DNA of 64,000 bases from Veillonellaceae bacterium (GTDB lineage Bacteria; Bacillota; Negativicutes; Veillonellales; Veillonellaceae): NCBI GenBank assembly GCA_900766245.1, contig CAAFUR010000006.1, positions 40,808 through 104,807 on the forward strand. The letters are read 5' to 3'. The notes under the pieces were generated by a model. It was not told the DNA's origin. It did not search any database and worked only from the letters and a program-made list of their open reading frames with translations. How positions within the stretch are numbered: the stretch's first letter is position 1; each line of letters opens with the position of its first letter. Both the position numbers and the translations under genes were made by a program. Positions 25,034-33,564 of this stretch are shown here, piece after piece.

Positions 25034-26353
25034 ATGTTAACGAAAGAAGAAGTAAAACAACGTGTGTGTGATGCTATTGTAGCAGGGCAAGATCGATTGC
25101 GTGCATTAGCGAGCGCCATTATGGATGAACCAGAATTGGGTTATAAAGAGCATAAAACATCTCAAAAAGTACAAGATATGTTTACAGAGTTAGGGATTCC
25201 TTTTACGACTGGTCATGCGATTACAGGAGTGAAAGGTCGTTTGCAAGGTGGTAAATCTAAAAAAACTGTCGCCATGATCGGTGAATTGGATGCCATTGTA
25301 TGTCACCGTCATCCAAAGGCAGATCCTATGACAGGAGCAGCCCATTGCTGTGGACATAATGTGCAAATTGCTAATTTATTTGCAGTAGCTATGGGCTTAC
25401 AAGCGGAAGGTGTTATGGAAGCTCTTGGTGGGGATGTAGTTTTATTTGCGGTCCCAGCAGAAGAGATGATCGAAGTGGATTATCGCAATACATTGCGTGA
25501 AAAAGGAACCATTAAATACTTAGGTGGTAAACAACAGCTGATTTATGAAGGCGCCTTTGATGATATCCATATGGCTATGCAAATGCATGTGGAAACAGCT
25601 GACACACCTACGGGAGAAATGAACTTAGGTAGTACCTCCAATGGATTTGTGGCAAAACTGATCGAATACCATGGTAAAATTGCCCATGCAGCGGCATCTC
25701 CTCATGAAGGAATTAACGCATTAAATGCAGCTTTGATGGGGGTGATGGGAGTCCATGCCATTCGTGAGACTTTCAAAGAGAGCGATTATTTCCGTTTCCA
25801 TCCTATCATTAATCAAGGGGGAACCTTGGTCAACTGTGTACCAGATTATGTGCAAGTAGAAAGTTATGTACGGGCATCCAATGTACAAGCTATTGTGGAT
25901 GGGAATCAACGTGTCAATCGTGCCTTGAAAGCTGGCGGAGATGCAGTGGGTGCTACTTGTGTCATTCATGATTTACCGGGCTATTTACCGATGCGTGATA
26001 ATACAGATATGAACAGTTTATTGCGGTCTAACTCAGAACCGCTATTTGGTACAGACAATGTACGTCAACGGGTGCATATGACAGCAAGTACTGACATGGG
26101 TGATGTATCCCATTTAATGCCTGTTATCCACCCTTGGGTGGGATGTATTGAAGGGGTGCTCCATAGTGCGGAATACAATATTACCGTACCAGATGTAGCC
26201 TATATTAAAACGGCTCAAGCCTTAGCCATGACGATTGTTGACTTATTATATAATGAGGCACAGGTTGCGGAAGAAATTCTAGAAAACTTTGAAGCACCTT
26301 TAACAAAAGAAACGTATATTGAATTGTTAGATTCCATTGCCAGTGGAAAATAG
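25034..26353 (+). CDS. M20-family amidohydrolase (AbgB/peptidase-like)
   Basis: Zinc-dependent amidohydrolase of the M20D group, 439 residues, cytoplasmic. Typical features: IMDEPELGYKEHKTS, metal/catalytic ELDAI...HCCGHNVQ, AVPAEEMIE with the catalytic Glu, HVETAD, KIAHAAASPHEGINAL in the dimerisation domain and MTASTDMGDVSH. Close relatives cleave p-aminobenzoyl-glutamate, N-acyl amino acids or dipeptides; the substrate here is unknown. It comes after a terminator, so it has its own promoter, but the DUF3100 transporter pair just upstream suggests joint import and hydrolysis. Confidence 0.88.
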   Translation: MLTKEEVKQRVCDAIVAGQDRLRALASAIMDEPELGYKEHKTSQKVQDMFTELGIPFTTGHAITGVKGRLQGGKSKKTVAMIGELDAIVCHRHPKADPMTGAAHCCGHNVQIANLFAVAMGLQAEGVMEALGGDVVLFAVPAEEMIEVDYRNTLREKGTIKYLGGKQQLIYEGAFDDIHMAMQMHVETADTPTGEMNLGSTSNGFVAKLIEYHGKIAHAAASPHEGINALNAALMGVMGVHAIRETFKESDYFRFHPIINQGGTLVNCVPDYVQVESYVRASNVQAIVDGNQRVNRALKAGGDAVGATCVIHDLPGYLPMRDNTDMNSLLRSNSEPLFGTDNVRQRVHMTASTDMGDVSHLMPVIHPWVGCIEGVLHSAEYNITVPDVAYIKTAQALAMTIVDLLYNEAQVAEEILENFEAPLTKETYIELLDSIASGK

Positions 26354-26442
26354 TAAAAATTCTCATATCTAAAATAGTCGATGTATGATATACTATATAT
26401 AAAGAATAAAGATTATCCATTGGTTTAGAAAGGATGACGTAA

Positions 26443-27960
26443 ATGAAACAATATGATGTAATCGTAATTGGTACTGGTGGTGCTAGCTTAGTAGCTGATG
26501 CAGCATTAAAAGCAGGCAAACGTGTAGCTGTTATTGAAAAAACAGGCTTTGGTGGCACTTGTTTAACACGTGGCTGTATTCCAACAAAAGTAATGGTTAC
26601 TGCAGCGGATGTGGTACATGAAAGCCATGGTTGGAAAAAAATTGGTGTAGAAACTGCCACACCGACTCTTAACTGGGATGTAGTGAGTGAACGGGTTTGG
26701 AAAGCTATCAATAAAAGCAAAGGGGTCAAAGAGTTTTATGAAAGCTTTGATAATGCTGATGTATACCATGGAGCAGCTACGTTTGTAAGTGATAAAGTAT
26801 TATATGTAACATTGCAAGATGGTACAAAAACAGAAGAAATTACAGCACCTACTATTATCATTGGTACAGGCGGTCATTCTAAAGTGAACCATGTAGATGG
26901 CTTAGAAGAAGCTGGTTATATTACAAGTGAAAAATTCTTTGGCAGTGAATATCCACAAACACCATATAAACGATTAGCTGTATTTGGTGGTGGCCCTATT
27001 GGTACAGAATTTGCTGGTGTGTTTGCCGCAGCAGGTACCGAAGTGACATTGATTCAACGCAATGTACGTCTATTGCCGAAAGAAGATGAAGCTATTTCTG
27101 CACACATTTTAGAAGAAATGAAAGCCATTGGAGTGAACGTATTAACAGATACTGTATGTGATAATGTACGTGTGGATAATGGTGATAAAGTAATCACTGT
27201 GAAAAACCGTACTACAGGTGAAGTATCTGAAATCCGTGTAGATGAAATTTTGGTGGCTACTGGGATTGCTCCGTCTGTAGAAGATTTACACCTAGAAAAT
27301 ACTCATATTGAGCAATTACCAGGTGGCTGGATTAAAACTAATGAATTTTTAGAAACATCTGTAGAAGGTGTGTATGCATTAGGTGATGTGAATGGTAATG
27401 CAGCCTTCCGTCATCGTGCCAACTATGAAGGAGATATTATCTCTCATAATTTATATCGTGCCACATCTCCAACAGACTATCGTTGGGCACGCTATGATTT
27501 GATTCCTATGGTGACGTTCACGTATCCAGAAGTAGGTCGTGTTGGTATGACAGAAGCGGAAGCTAAAGAAGCTGGTTATGATGTAGGGGTTGGTATCAAC
27601 CATTATTCTAACTCTGCTAAAGGTATGGCTCTTGGTATTGACAAAGGTGACGTACATGATGGGTTTATCAAAGTAGTAGTAGACAAAGCTACGAATCGTC
27701 TATTAGGGGCTCATATTGTGGGACCACAAGCATCGATCTTGTTCCAACCATATGTACATTTAATGAATAGTGGTGAAGTGAAATTAGTTCCTATTCATGA
27801 AGAAATCGGTTCTAATACAACGAAAGAACTACGTGCACAAGATTTGACACGGTACTTGGATCCACAATCTGTTATCTCCATTGGCGAGGCTATGGCTCCA
27901 CATCCAACATTGTCAGAAGTGTCTATGTGGACGCAAGTGTTCTACGAACATAAATGGTAA
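26443..27960 (+). CDS. Dihydrolipoamide dehydrogenase-family disulfide oxidoreductase
   Basis: FAD- and NAD-dependent class I disulfide reductase, 505 residues. The FAD motif GTGGASLVADAAL, redox-active pair GGTCLTRGCIPTK (Cys-x4-Cys), the NAD motif VFGGGPIGTEFAGVFAAAG and ALGDVNGN are all present, and the C-terminal catalytic His-Glu appears in PHPTLSEV. No E2/E3 complex gene is adjacent, so it may act on lipoyl-proteins encoded elsewhere or on a small thiol. It is somewhat longer than typical Lpd (about 460-475 residues). Confidence 0.88.
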   Translation: MKQYDVIVIGTGGASLVADAALKAGKRVAVIEKTGFGGTCLTRGCIPTKVMVTAADVVHESHGWKKIGVETATPTLNWDVVSERVWKAINKSKGVKEFYESFDNADVYHGAATFVSDKVLYVTLQDGTKTEEITAPTIIIGTGGHSKVNHVDGLEEAGYITSEKFFGSEYPQTPYKRLAVFGGGPIGTEFAGVFAAAGTEVTLIQRNVRLLPKEDEAISAHILEEMKAIGVNVLTDTVCDNVRVDNGDKVITVKNRTTGEVSEIRVDEILVATGIAPSVEDLHLENTHIEQLPGGWIKTNEFLETSVEGVYALGDVNGNAAFRHRANYEGDIISHNLYRATSPTDYRWARYDLIPMVTFTYPEVGRVGMTEAEAKEAGYDVGVGINHYSNSAKGMALGIDKGDVHDGFIKVVVDKATNRLLGAHIVGPQASILFQPYVHLMNSGEVKLVPIHEEIGSNTTKELRAQDLTRYLDPQSVISIGEAMAPHPTLSEVSMWTQVFYEHKW

Positions 27961-27983
27961 TCTATTAATAACATATAAACTAA

Positions 27984-28023
27984 AAAACTGTAGTGATGGG
28001 GATGCTATCACTACGGTTTTTTT
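27984..28023 (+). terminator. Terminator after the disulfide oxidoreductase
   Basis: AAAACTGTAGTGAT with ATCACTACGGTTTT (one G-U), 9-base loop, then T-run. Confidence 0.85.
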
Positions 28024-28226
28024 ATGCTAATATATGATGGTAATTGATATATTGTGCAGTACTTATAAATAGAATGCATCTATTCTGTATAGGCAGATAT
28101 GAGTATGATATGCTAGTAATGCTAGAGGTGTAATATCGTATAAAAAATATAGCCTACCTTATTGTATGAGTATATGACATAGGTTATAACTATTTTGAAA
28201 ACAAAGATTCTCAATTAAAATTATAG
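28024..28226. other. AT-rich spacer, nothing recognised
   Basis: Between the terminator and the promoter of the CDF gene I see no coding frame, RNA fold or clear repeat. Confidence 0.4.
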
Positions 28227-28255
28227 TTGATAATAGCTGAATAATGGTATATAAT
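28227..28255 (+). promoter_or_regulatory. Promoter of the CDF transporter
   Basis: TTGATA (28227-28232), 17-base spacer, TATAAT (28250-28255). The leader to the ATG is about 90 bases. Confidence 0.65.
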
Positions 28256-28353
28256 GAGAAAGTAAATGAGAATAAAAAGCTACCTCTGTGATATAGCAGA
28301 TTAGAATGGGGTAGAATTGTAAGTATATATTAAATAGATAAAAGAGGTGTAGT

Positions 28354-29517
28354 ATGACAGAAGTATTAATCCGTTTATTTGTAAACAACAAAGATGAAGT
28401 AAAAGATATTAATGTACGCCAACAATATGGGATTATGGCGAGTATCACCGGTATTGTGGTGAATGTGTTAGTTTGTTTAGGGGAATTAATCATTGGTTTT
28501 CTTATCGGCTCCATTGCCATGATTAGTGATGCTATCCATAATGTGGCTGATGCAGGGGGATCCTTAGTATCCTTTTTGAGTTTTAAATTATCTGGCCGTA
28601 AAGCAGATGCAGAGCATCCATACGGACATGGTCGAATGGAATATTTGCTATCCATTGGTTTTTCTATCTTACTGTTTGTTGTAGCGGCTCAATTAGGTAT
28701 TGAAGCGGTAGAGCACATTATGAATCCTGAGGTAGTAGAGTTTTCCATGTCCGCATTGGCTGTTATGTTAGGGGCTATGGCTTTGAAGATTTGGTTATCT
28801 TTCTTTTTGCGTTCCATTGGTAATCGTATTGATTCTCCTATCTTGCGTGCCAATGGGAAAGAAGCTTTATCCGATGTATGGGCTACGGCAGCCATTGCTA
28901 TTGGCTTATTGTTGGGCGGTATATTCCAATTGAGTGTTGATGGGTATTTAGGTTTAATTGTGGCACTTATCATTGCAAAAGCTGGTTTTGAAGTGCTGAA
29001 AGAAGCGACAGATCGTTTATTAGGATTTGAACCTACTGCAGAACGTGTACAAGAAATTATTAATTTTGTAGAATCTAAGGATGGTATTTTAGGAACTCAT
29101 GATTTAATGATTCATGATTATGGTCCAGGACATGAGTATGCTTCTATCCACGTAGAAGTAGATGCGAAACAAGATGCGATGACCATCCATAATATGATTG
29201 ATAGTGTGGAACGACAAGCTTTGAAAGAATTGCAATTAAAATTGACCATCCATATGGATCCAATCGTTGTCAATGAGCAAACCCTAGCTTTGCAACAGCG
29301 TTTAGTAGCAGTGATTCAAGCCTATGATGACAGTTTTTCTTTGTACGATATACGAATCGATGTGGAACATAGAAAGATTGGTTTTGACGTACAAGTACCG
29401 CATGATGTGAAATATACGAAAGAGGAACTTTCACAAAAATTGAGCCAATTAGTAGAAGCGGTACTTCCAACATTCGTAGTGAAACCGAATGTAGTACACG
29501 GATACACTGGGGTATGA
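28354..29517 (+). CDS. Cation diffusion facilitator metal exporter
   Basis: Proton-coupled divalent metal efflux protein, 387 residues. Six predicted helices; site A motif SDAIHNVADAGGSLVSF in helix 2 and the second one at ALSDVWATAAIAIG in helix 5, where the usual His of HxxxD is Ser, a change seen in Mn/Fe-type members. The His-rich loop AEHPYGHGRMEYL follows helix 2. The cytoplasmic domain (GTHDLMIHDYGPGHEYASIHVEVDAKQDAMTIH...) is long, with a second ferredoxin-like lobe at the C-terminus. Metal specificity (Mn, Fe or Zn) is inferred only. Confidence 0.91.
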   Translation: MTEVLIRLFVNNKDEVKDINVRQQYGIMASITGIVVNVLVCLGELIIGFLIGSIAMISDAIHNVADAGGSLVSFLSFKLSGRKADAEHPYGHGRMEYLLSIGFSILLFVVAAQLGIEAVEHIMNPEVVEFSMSALAVMLGAMALKIWLSFFLRSIGNRIDSPILRANGKEALSDVWATAAIAIGLLLGGIFQLSVDGYLGLIVALIIAKAGFEVLKEATDRLLGFEPTAERVQEIINFVESKDGILGTHDLMIHDYGPGHEYASIHVEVDAKQDAMTIHNMIDSVERQALKELQLKLTIHMDPIVVNEQTLALQQRLVAVIQAYDDSFSLYDIRIDVEHRKIGFDVQVPHDVKYTKEELSQKLSQLVEAVLPTFVVKPNVVHGYTGV

Positions 29518-29563
29518 TGGTAAGTAGGCGAAATCTAGGAACTATACACATATAAAATATACA

Positions 29564-29606
29564 TGAGGCAAGTTGAACAAAGGATATCAACTTGCCTCTA
29601 ATTTTT
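29564..29606. terminator. Terminator after the CDF gene
   Basis: Perfect 12-base stem GAGGCAAGTTGA/TCAACTTGCCTC with a 10-base loop and following T-run on the plus strand. Confidence 0.82.
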
Positions 29607-29705
29607 AGGGAGACCTGTTGCTGTCCCCTCCCAAAAAAATAAATTATAGAACCAAAATATTATGGAATAGAAATATAGTATAGGACAAAAATCTATTATT
29701 GCAGA

Positions 29706-29748
29706 GCTAACAAAAGGACTGGTACATTCTGTACCAGTCCTTGTTAGC
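29706..29748. repeat. Long inverted repeat between convergent genes
   Basis: GCTAACAAAAGGACTGGTAC (29706-29725) pairs with GTACCAGTCCTTGTTAGC (29731-29748), an 18-base-pair stem with a two-A bulge and a five-base loop. No proper T-run follows on either strand. It lies about 95 bases beyond the sstT stop. Confidence 0.7.
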
Positions 29749-29843
29749 GCTTACTTATATAAGCTATGTGTAATTGTAGATTCTATTGGGGATCCATAGT
29801 AAAGAACAAGAAGACCTTTCAAAACTATATACGAAAGATGTTC

Positions 29844-31064
29844 TTATACTTTGTCTACTGGATAGCCATTGCGTGCGTAATCTACAGCAGCTGTAAATAA
29901 GATGTCTGTAGAAGAGTTTAATGCTGTTTCGGTGGAATCTTGGATCACGCCGATGATGAAACCAACACCTACTACTTGCATAGCCACGTCGTTGGAAATA
30001 CCGAATAGGGAACAAGCTAATGGAATCAATAAGAGAGAACCACCAGCTACACCAGAGGCACCGCAAGCGGAGATAGTAGCGATAATGCTAAGTAAGATTG
30101 CTGTCGCTAGGTCTACTTGAATACCCAATGTAGATACAGCAGCCAATGCCATTACTGTGATCGTGATGGCTGCACCGCCCATGTTGATAGTAGCACCTAG
30201 TGGAATAGAGATGGAATAGGTATCAGGTGTAATGCCTAAACGTTTTGCCAAATCCATGTTCACTGGAATGTTTGCAGCGGAACTACGAGTGAAGAAAGCT
30301 GTCACACCAGATTCACGAAGACAACGGAATACCAATGGATATGGATTGCGTTTCATCACGATAGCTACAATTAATGGATTGATGATGAGTGCTACCGCAA
30401 ACATACATCCTAATAACACTAGTAATAATTTACCATACGTTAGTAAAGCACCTAACCCATTTTCGCCGATGGATTGAGCTACTAAGCCCATGATACCAAG
30501 AGGAGCAACTTTGATGATCCATTGTACAGCTAGTGTGATTGCGTCGGAGATAGAAGCCATCACATCTTTTGTTTCATTTGCTGCATGACGAAGAGCGAAA
30601 CCAAATAGTAGAGCCCAACCAAGAATACCAATGTAGTTACCACCTAAGATGGCTTTTACAGGGTTTTCTACGATATTTGTTAATAAGGTAGAAAGCACCG
30701 CAGTAATACCGCTAGGAGGTGCTGTATCAGCAGGAGAAGCTGTTAATAATAACGTAGTAGGGAATAAGAAACTACCAACTACAGCAATGGCTGCAGATGC
30801 AAATGTACCGATTAAATACAACACGATGATGGAACGCATGCCAGTTTTTTGACCAGAACGATGACGGCTGACTGCAGCAATAACCAAGAAAAATACTAAT
30901 ACTGGTGCTACCCCTTTTAGCGCACCTACGAAAATTGTGCCCAATAAAGATAACTTCACCGCATTTTCTGGAGACCATACGGCAATGCCAATGCCAATTA
31001 AGAGGCCTACGCAGATTTGCTGGATAAGGCTAAATTTATTGATAAATTGAAATAATGCCCTCAT
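29844..31064 (-). CDS. sstT: Serine/threonine:Na+ symporter
   Basis: Dicarboxylate/amino-acid:cation symporter family (DAACS), 406 residues, inner membrane. Signature regions of SstT: FFTRSSAANIPVNMDLAKRLGI, SIPLGATINMGGAAITITVMALAA and SACGASGVAGGSLLLIPLACSLFGI, with GFIIGVIQDSTETALNSSTDILFTA in the last re-entrant region. Eight hydrophobic helices. The start at 31064 has AAGGAG 8 bases upstream; earlier in-frame ATGs do not. Serine taken up here could feed pyruvate formation. Confidence 0.93.
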   Translation of the reverse strand: MRALFQFINKFSLIQQICVGLLIGIGIAVWSPENAVKLSLLGTIFVGALKGVAPVLVFFLVIAAVSRHRSGQKTGMRSIIVLYLIGTFASAAIAVVGSFLFPTTLLLTASPADTAPPSGITAVLSTLLTNIVENPVKAILGGNYIGILGWALLFGFALRHAANETKDVMASISDAITLAVQWIIKVAPLGIMGLVAQSIGENGLGALLTYGKLLLVLLGCMFAVALIINPLIVAIVMKRNPYPLVFRCLRESGVTAFFTRSSAANIPVNMDLAKRLGITPDTYSISIPLGATINMGGAAITITVMALAAVSTLGIQVDLATAILLSIIATISACGASGVAGGSLLLIPLACSLFGISNDVAMQVVGVGFIIGVIQDSTETALNSSTDILFTAAVDYARNGYPVDKV

Positions 31065-31242
31065 AGAAAACTCCTTATACTTATAAATACTTAAAATCGA
31101 GTACAAATATCTACTCATAAAAGACATAAGCACATTATAAACGGAATAGATTCTTTTGGCAAGAGAAAAAAATCACAAATTATGGAATATCCTTAGCCAT
31201 TCGTGTATAATGGATAGCAGTATAATTAACTGGAGGTATATT

Positions 31243-31962
31243 GTGGAATTTAAAACACATGAAGATAAAAAAGCTTATGTGCAAGATGTATTTTCTCATA
31301 TTGCGAAACATTATGATGTGATGAATACATTGTTGAGCTTTAACCAAGATGCACGGTGGCGTAGATTTGCTATCGAACAATTAGAATTGACAGAAGGTAT
31401 GCGACTAGCGGATATTGCTTGTGGTACTTGTATGTTAACAAAAACAGCATTACAAGAAATTCCGTCTTTACATGTGGAAGGACTTGATTTTAGTCCTGAA
31501 ATGCTAGCGGTTGGCCGAAATCGATTGGAGAAAGAAGGGTATACAGATCGTGTGACTTTAACCCAAGGGGATGCGATGGATTTACCTTATGAAAGCAATT
31601 CTTTTGATGGAGCCGTATCTGGTTTTGCTTTGCGTAATGTGCCAAGCATTGAACAAACGATTCGAGAAATGAAGCGTGTTGTTAAACCAGGTGGCAAAGT
31701 AGTTACTTTGGAATTAGCAAAGCCAACTATGTTTGGATTTAAACAAGCCTATTATTTATATTTTGAAAAGATTTTGCCTGTGTTGGGTAAATTGAGTCGT
31801 GATCAATCATCCTATGCGTGGCTTCCAGAATCCTTGCGTCGTTATGTAGGGCAAGAAGGGGTCTTAAAGATTTTCAAAGACGTAGGCTTAGAAGATGCTA
31901 AGTATTTTGAGCTTACAGGTGGTATAGTAGCAGTCCATGTGGGCACCGTACCAGAAGAATAG
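31243..31962 (+). CDS. menG: Demethylmenaquinone methyltransferase
   Basis: SAM-dependent C-methyltransferase for the last step of menaquinone synthesis, 239 residues, membrane-associated. UbiE/MenG signature: HYDVMNTLLSFNQDARWRRFAI, DALDLPYESNSFDGAVSGFALRNV-type motif (GDAMDLPYESNSFDGAVSGFALRNVPS) and LELAKPTMFGFKQAYYLYFEKILPVLGK. The SAM motif reads DIACGTCMLT rather than the usual GTG. GTG start at 31243 follows GGAGGTATATT; the longer reading frame upstream is not supported. Menaquinone fits the hydrogenase cytochrome b and fumarate respiration. Confidence 0.91.
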   Translation: MEFKTHEDKKAYVQDVFSHIAKHYDVMNTLLSFNQDARWRRFAIEQLELTEGMRLADIACGTCMLTKTALQEIPSLHVEGLDFSPEMLAVGRNRLEKEGYTDRVTLTQGDAMDLPYESNSFDGAVSGFALRNVPSIEQTIREMKRVVKPGGKVVTLELAKPTMFGFKQAYYLYFEKILPVLGKLSRDQSSYAWLPESLRRYVGQEGVLKIFKDVGLEDAKYFELTGGIVAVHVGTVPEE

Positions 31963-31964
31963 AA

Positions 31965-32004
31965 AAAAGCTGTCATACACAACGAGGTGATGACAGCTTT
32001 TATT
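31965..32004. terminator. Bidirectional terminator between menG and the SOD-like gene
   Basis: AAAAGCTGTCAT with ATGACAGCTTTT, 13-base loop; T-runs on both sides serve the convergent genes. Confidence 0.85.
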
Positions 32005-32008
32005 TGTT

Positions 32009-32641
32009 TTATTCGTGGCCAAAGCGATTTGGATTTTTTAATGTTTCTTCGTATATGTGGTTCACGATCTTCCAATTCACAATGGTGAAGAAGGTATCAA
32101 TATAGTTTTGACGGTTAGATGAGGAATACATGTAATCCCACATATTGATGCCTAAAATGGCAGTTTGCATATCCATAATTGGATTGTTTTGTTCTTTTGT
32201 GGAAGTAATAGAAAGGGTATTGTCTGGGTTGATGACAAGCCAAGTCCAACCATTACCAATATGAGAGTGAGCCTCCTCGGTAAATTGCTTTTGGAATGTT
32301 TCCAAGGAACCAAAGCGTCGATTGATAGCATCTTTGACTGGTCCGTCGATAGTACTTGTATTCGGCTTTGTCAAGGTGTGCAAAAATAAGGTTAGATTCT
32401 TATAGGTACCACCATAGACTTGAATGTCTTTACGAATTTCTTGTGGTACATGGCTTAGACCAGCTAGTAAACAATCGATATGGCCAAAACGAAGGTCCGG
32501 AAAGTCTTCTACTCGTTCATTGAGCCGAGATACGGAATAGCTGTATACATTAGTATACAAAGAAGTGAGCGTTTCTCTGTCGATGATTGGCTCTAAAGCG
32601 TGGTCAGAATAAGGCAGTGGTTCTAGTTCAAAATATTTCAT
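32009..32641 (-). CDS. Fe/Mn superoxide-dismutase-fold protein lacking all metal ligands
   Basis: 210 residues that align without gaps to the iron/manganese SOD family: PYSDHALEPIIDRETL, FGSLETFQKQFTEEAHSHIGNGWTWLV and NYIDTFFTIVNWKIV match conserved blocks. The metal ligands do not: using E. coli Fe-SOD as guide, His26 is Leu28, His73 is Leu83, Asp156 is Asn166 and His160 is Tyr170; Tyr34 is Ser36. So it cannot carry the usual metal site and is unlikely to dismutate superoxide. The frame is complete and has a good ribosome-binding site (GGAGG, 5 bases before ATG 32641), so it is not a decayed pseudogene by sequence. A near-perfect Fur box lies just upstream. Confidence 0.85.
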   Translation of the reverse strand: MKYFELEPLPYSDHALEPIIDRETLTSLYTNVYSYSVSRLNERVEDFPDLRFGHIDCLLAGLSHVPQEIRKDIQVYGGTYKNLTLFLHTLTKPNTSTIDGPVKDAINRRFGSLETFQKQFTEEAHSHIGNGWTWLVINPDNTLSITSTKEQNNPIMDMQTAILGINMWDYMYSSSNRQNYIDTFFTIVNWKIVNHIYEETLKNPNRFGHE

Positions 32642-32663
32642 GGACACCTCCATCACAAAGATT

Positions 32664-32684
32664 TGATAATGATAGATATTATCA
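32664..32684 (-). promoter_or_regulatory. Fur box before the SOD-like gene
   Basis: GATAATGATAGATATTATC (32665-32683) matches 16 of 19 positions of the Fur consensus GATAATGATAATCATTATC by hand count; TGATAAT and ATTATCA form a symmetric pair around GATAGAT. On the minus strand it lies about 12 bases before the ribosome-binding site, downstream of a plausible TTGACT-17-TACCAT promoter. Confidence 0.7.
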
Positions 32685-32850
32685 TAGTTAATTCTATGGT
32701 AATAGATAGGGCATTAAAAGTCAAGAAGCAGGAGACTTTTAAAAAATGCTTTCTATATACAATTACACATTGAATAAACAAGACAAAATCGGTATAATAA
32801 GAGATAATCAAAATACATCGAGTTACATCAATGCTTGAAAGGAGTTTTGT

Positions 32851-33441
32851 ATGAAAACACAAAGTAAACGTTGGTTATTAGGTGCTGCCATTGTTGGTGT
32901 GATAGCATTAGGTCAAACGGCATATGCGGCACAAGATCCGTTAATGTTACCAGAGCAAGAAGGATTGCAAGCTATTTCAGAAATACAAGCTAAGATTACA
33001 GTGGAGAGTCCAAACTGGGAAGTTAAGCGAGTGGTGGATACCTTTGCTAACTATGGGCAAGATCATAGTAAACAATTATATGAATTGCAAACACATCAAG
33101 TTATTTCTGCAGGGCAATTGGACGTCATTAATGCATTGTATTATATGAATGTGCGGAAAAACTTTTACATTGAAAGTCATCGTTGGAAAAAAGATAGCTA
33201 TGGAAGAAAAGTGTTAAATAGTTTATACGCAGATTACCAAAACTATTTGAATAGTCATCGCTATGTGCCAACCAATGAAGTAAGTGCCTATAAAGAAGAA
33301 TTTTTAGGGATTTTAGCGCGCCATGCAGAGAAAGTACACAATGATGAATTGCGTACTTATATGAATGAAATGGTTATCTTTGGTCTAGAACAAGCTATGA
33401 AAGATCATAACCTTTCCGTCAAAGAATACAAAGGAAAATAA
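32851..33441 (+). CDS. Exported protein of unknown function
   Basis: 196 residues with a signal peptide (MKTQSKRWLLGAAIVGVIALGQTAYAA, cleavage likely after AYA). The mature region is hydrophilic and helical (EGLQAISEIQAKITVESPNWEVKRVVDTFANYGQDHSKQLYELQTHQ...) with no motif I can name; it ends basic (DHNLSVKEYKGK). Divergent from the SOD-like gene, sharing a 209-base intergenic region that contains the Fur box. AAAGGAG lies 7 bases before the ATG. Terminator at 33445. Confidence 0.82.
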   Translation: MKTQSKRWLLGAAIVGVIALGQTAYAAQDPLMLPEQEGLQAISEIQAKITVESPNWEVKRVVDTFANYGQDHSKQLYELQTHQVISAGQLDVINALYYMNVRKNFYIESHRWKKDSYGRKVLNSLYADYQNYLNSHRYVPTNEVSAYKEEFLGILARHAEKVHNDELRTYMNEMVIFGLEQAMKDHNLSVKEYKGK

Positions 33442-33444
33442 GCC

Positions 33445-33478
33445 TTAGCCTACTCGTCACAGAGTAGGCTAATTTTTT
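33445..33478 (+). terminator. Terminator after the exported protein
   Basis: Perfect 11-base stem TTAGCCTACTC/GAGTAGGCTAA, 6-base loop and six T. Confidence 0.9.
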
Positions 33479-33505
33479 GACAAATTATATAAGTTATGAT
33501 TTAAT
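33477..33505 (+). promoter_or_regulatory. Promoter of the nucleobase permease
   Basis: TTGACA (33477-33482), 17-base spacer, TTTAAT (33500-33505). Its -35 touches the T-run of the preceding terminator. Confidence 0.6.
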
Positions 33506-33564
33506 GTAGAGGTATTGTGATTAGTACAACTTCTTAATGATGTAGAAACGAATGGAGAGATGAC

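Noticed and set aside
32375..32400. His88 of the SOD-like protein as a displaced metal ligand
   Set aside because: The block from residue 83 to the FGS motif aligns with E. coli Fe-SOD at equal length (26 residues), so Leu83 holds the ligand position; using His88 would need a five-residue gap.
33473..33564. Purine riboswitch in front of the nucleobase permease
   Set aside because: The leader is too short after the promoter and lacks the conserved three-way-junction core.
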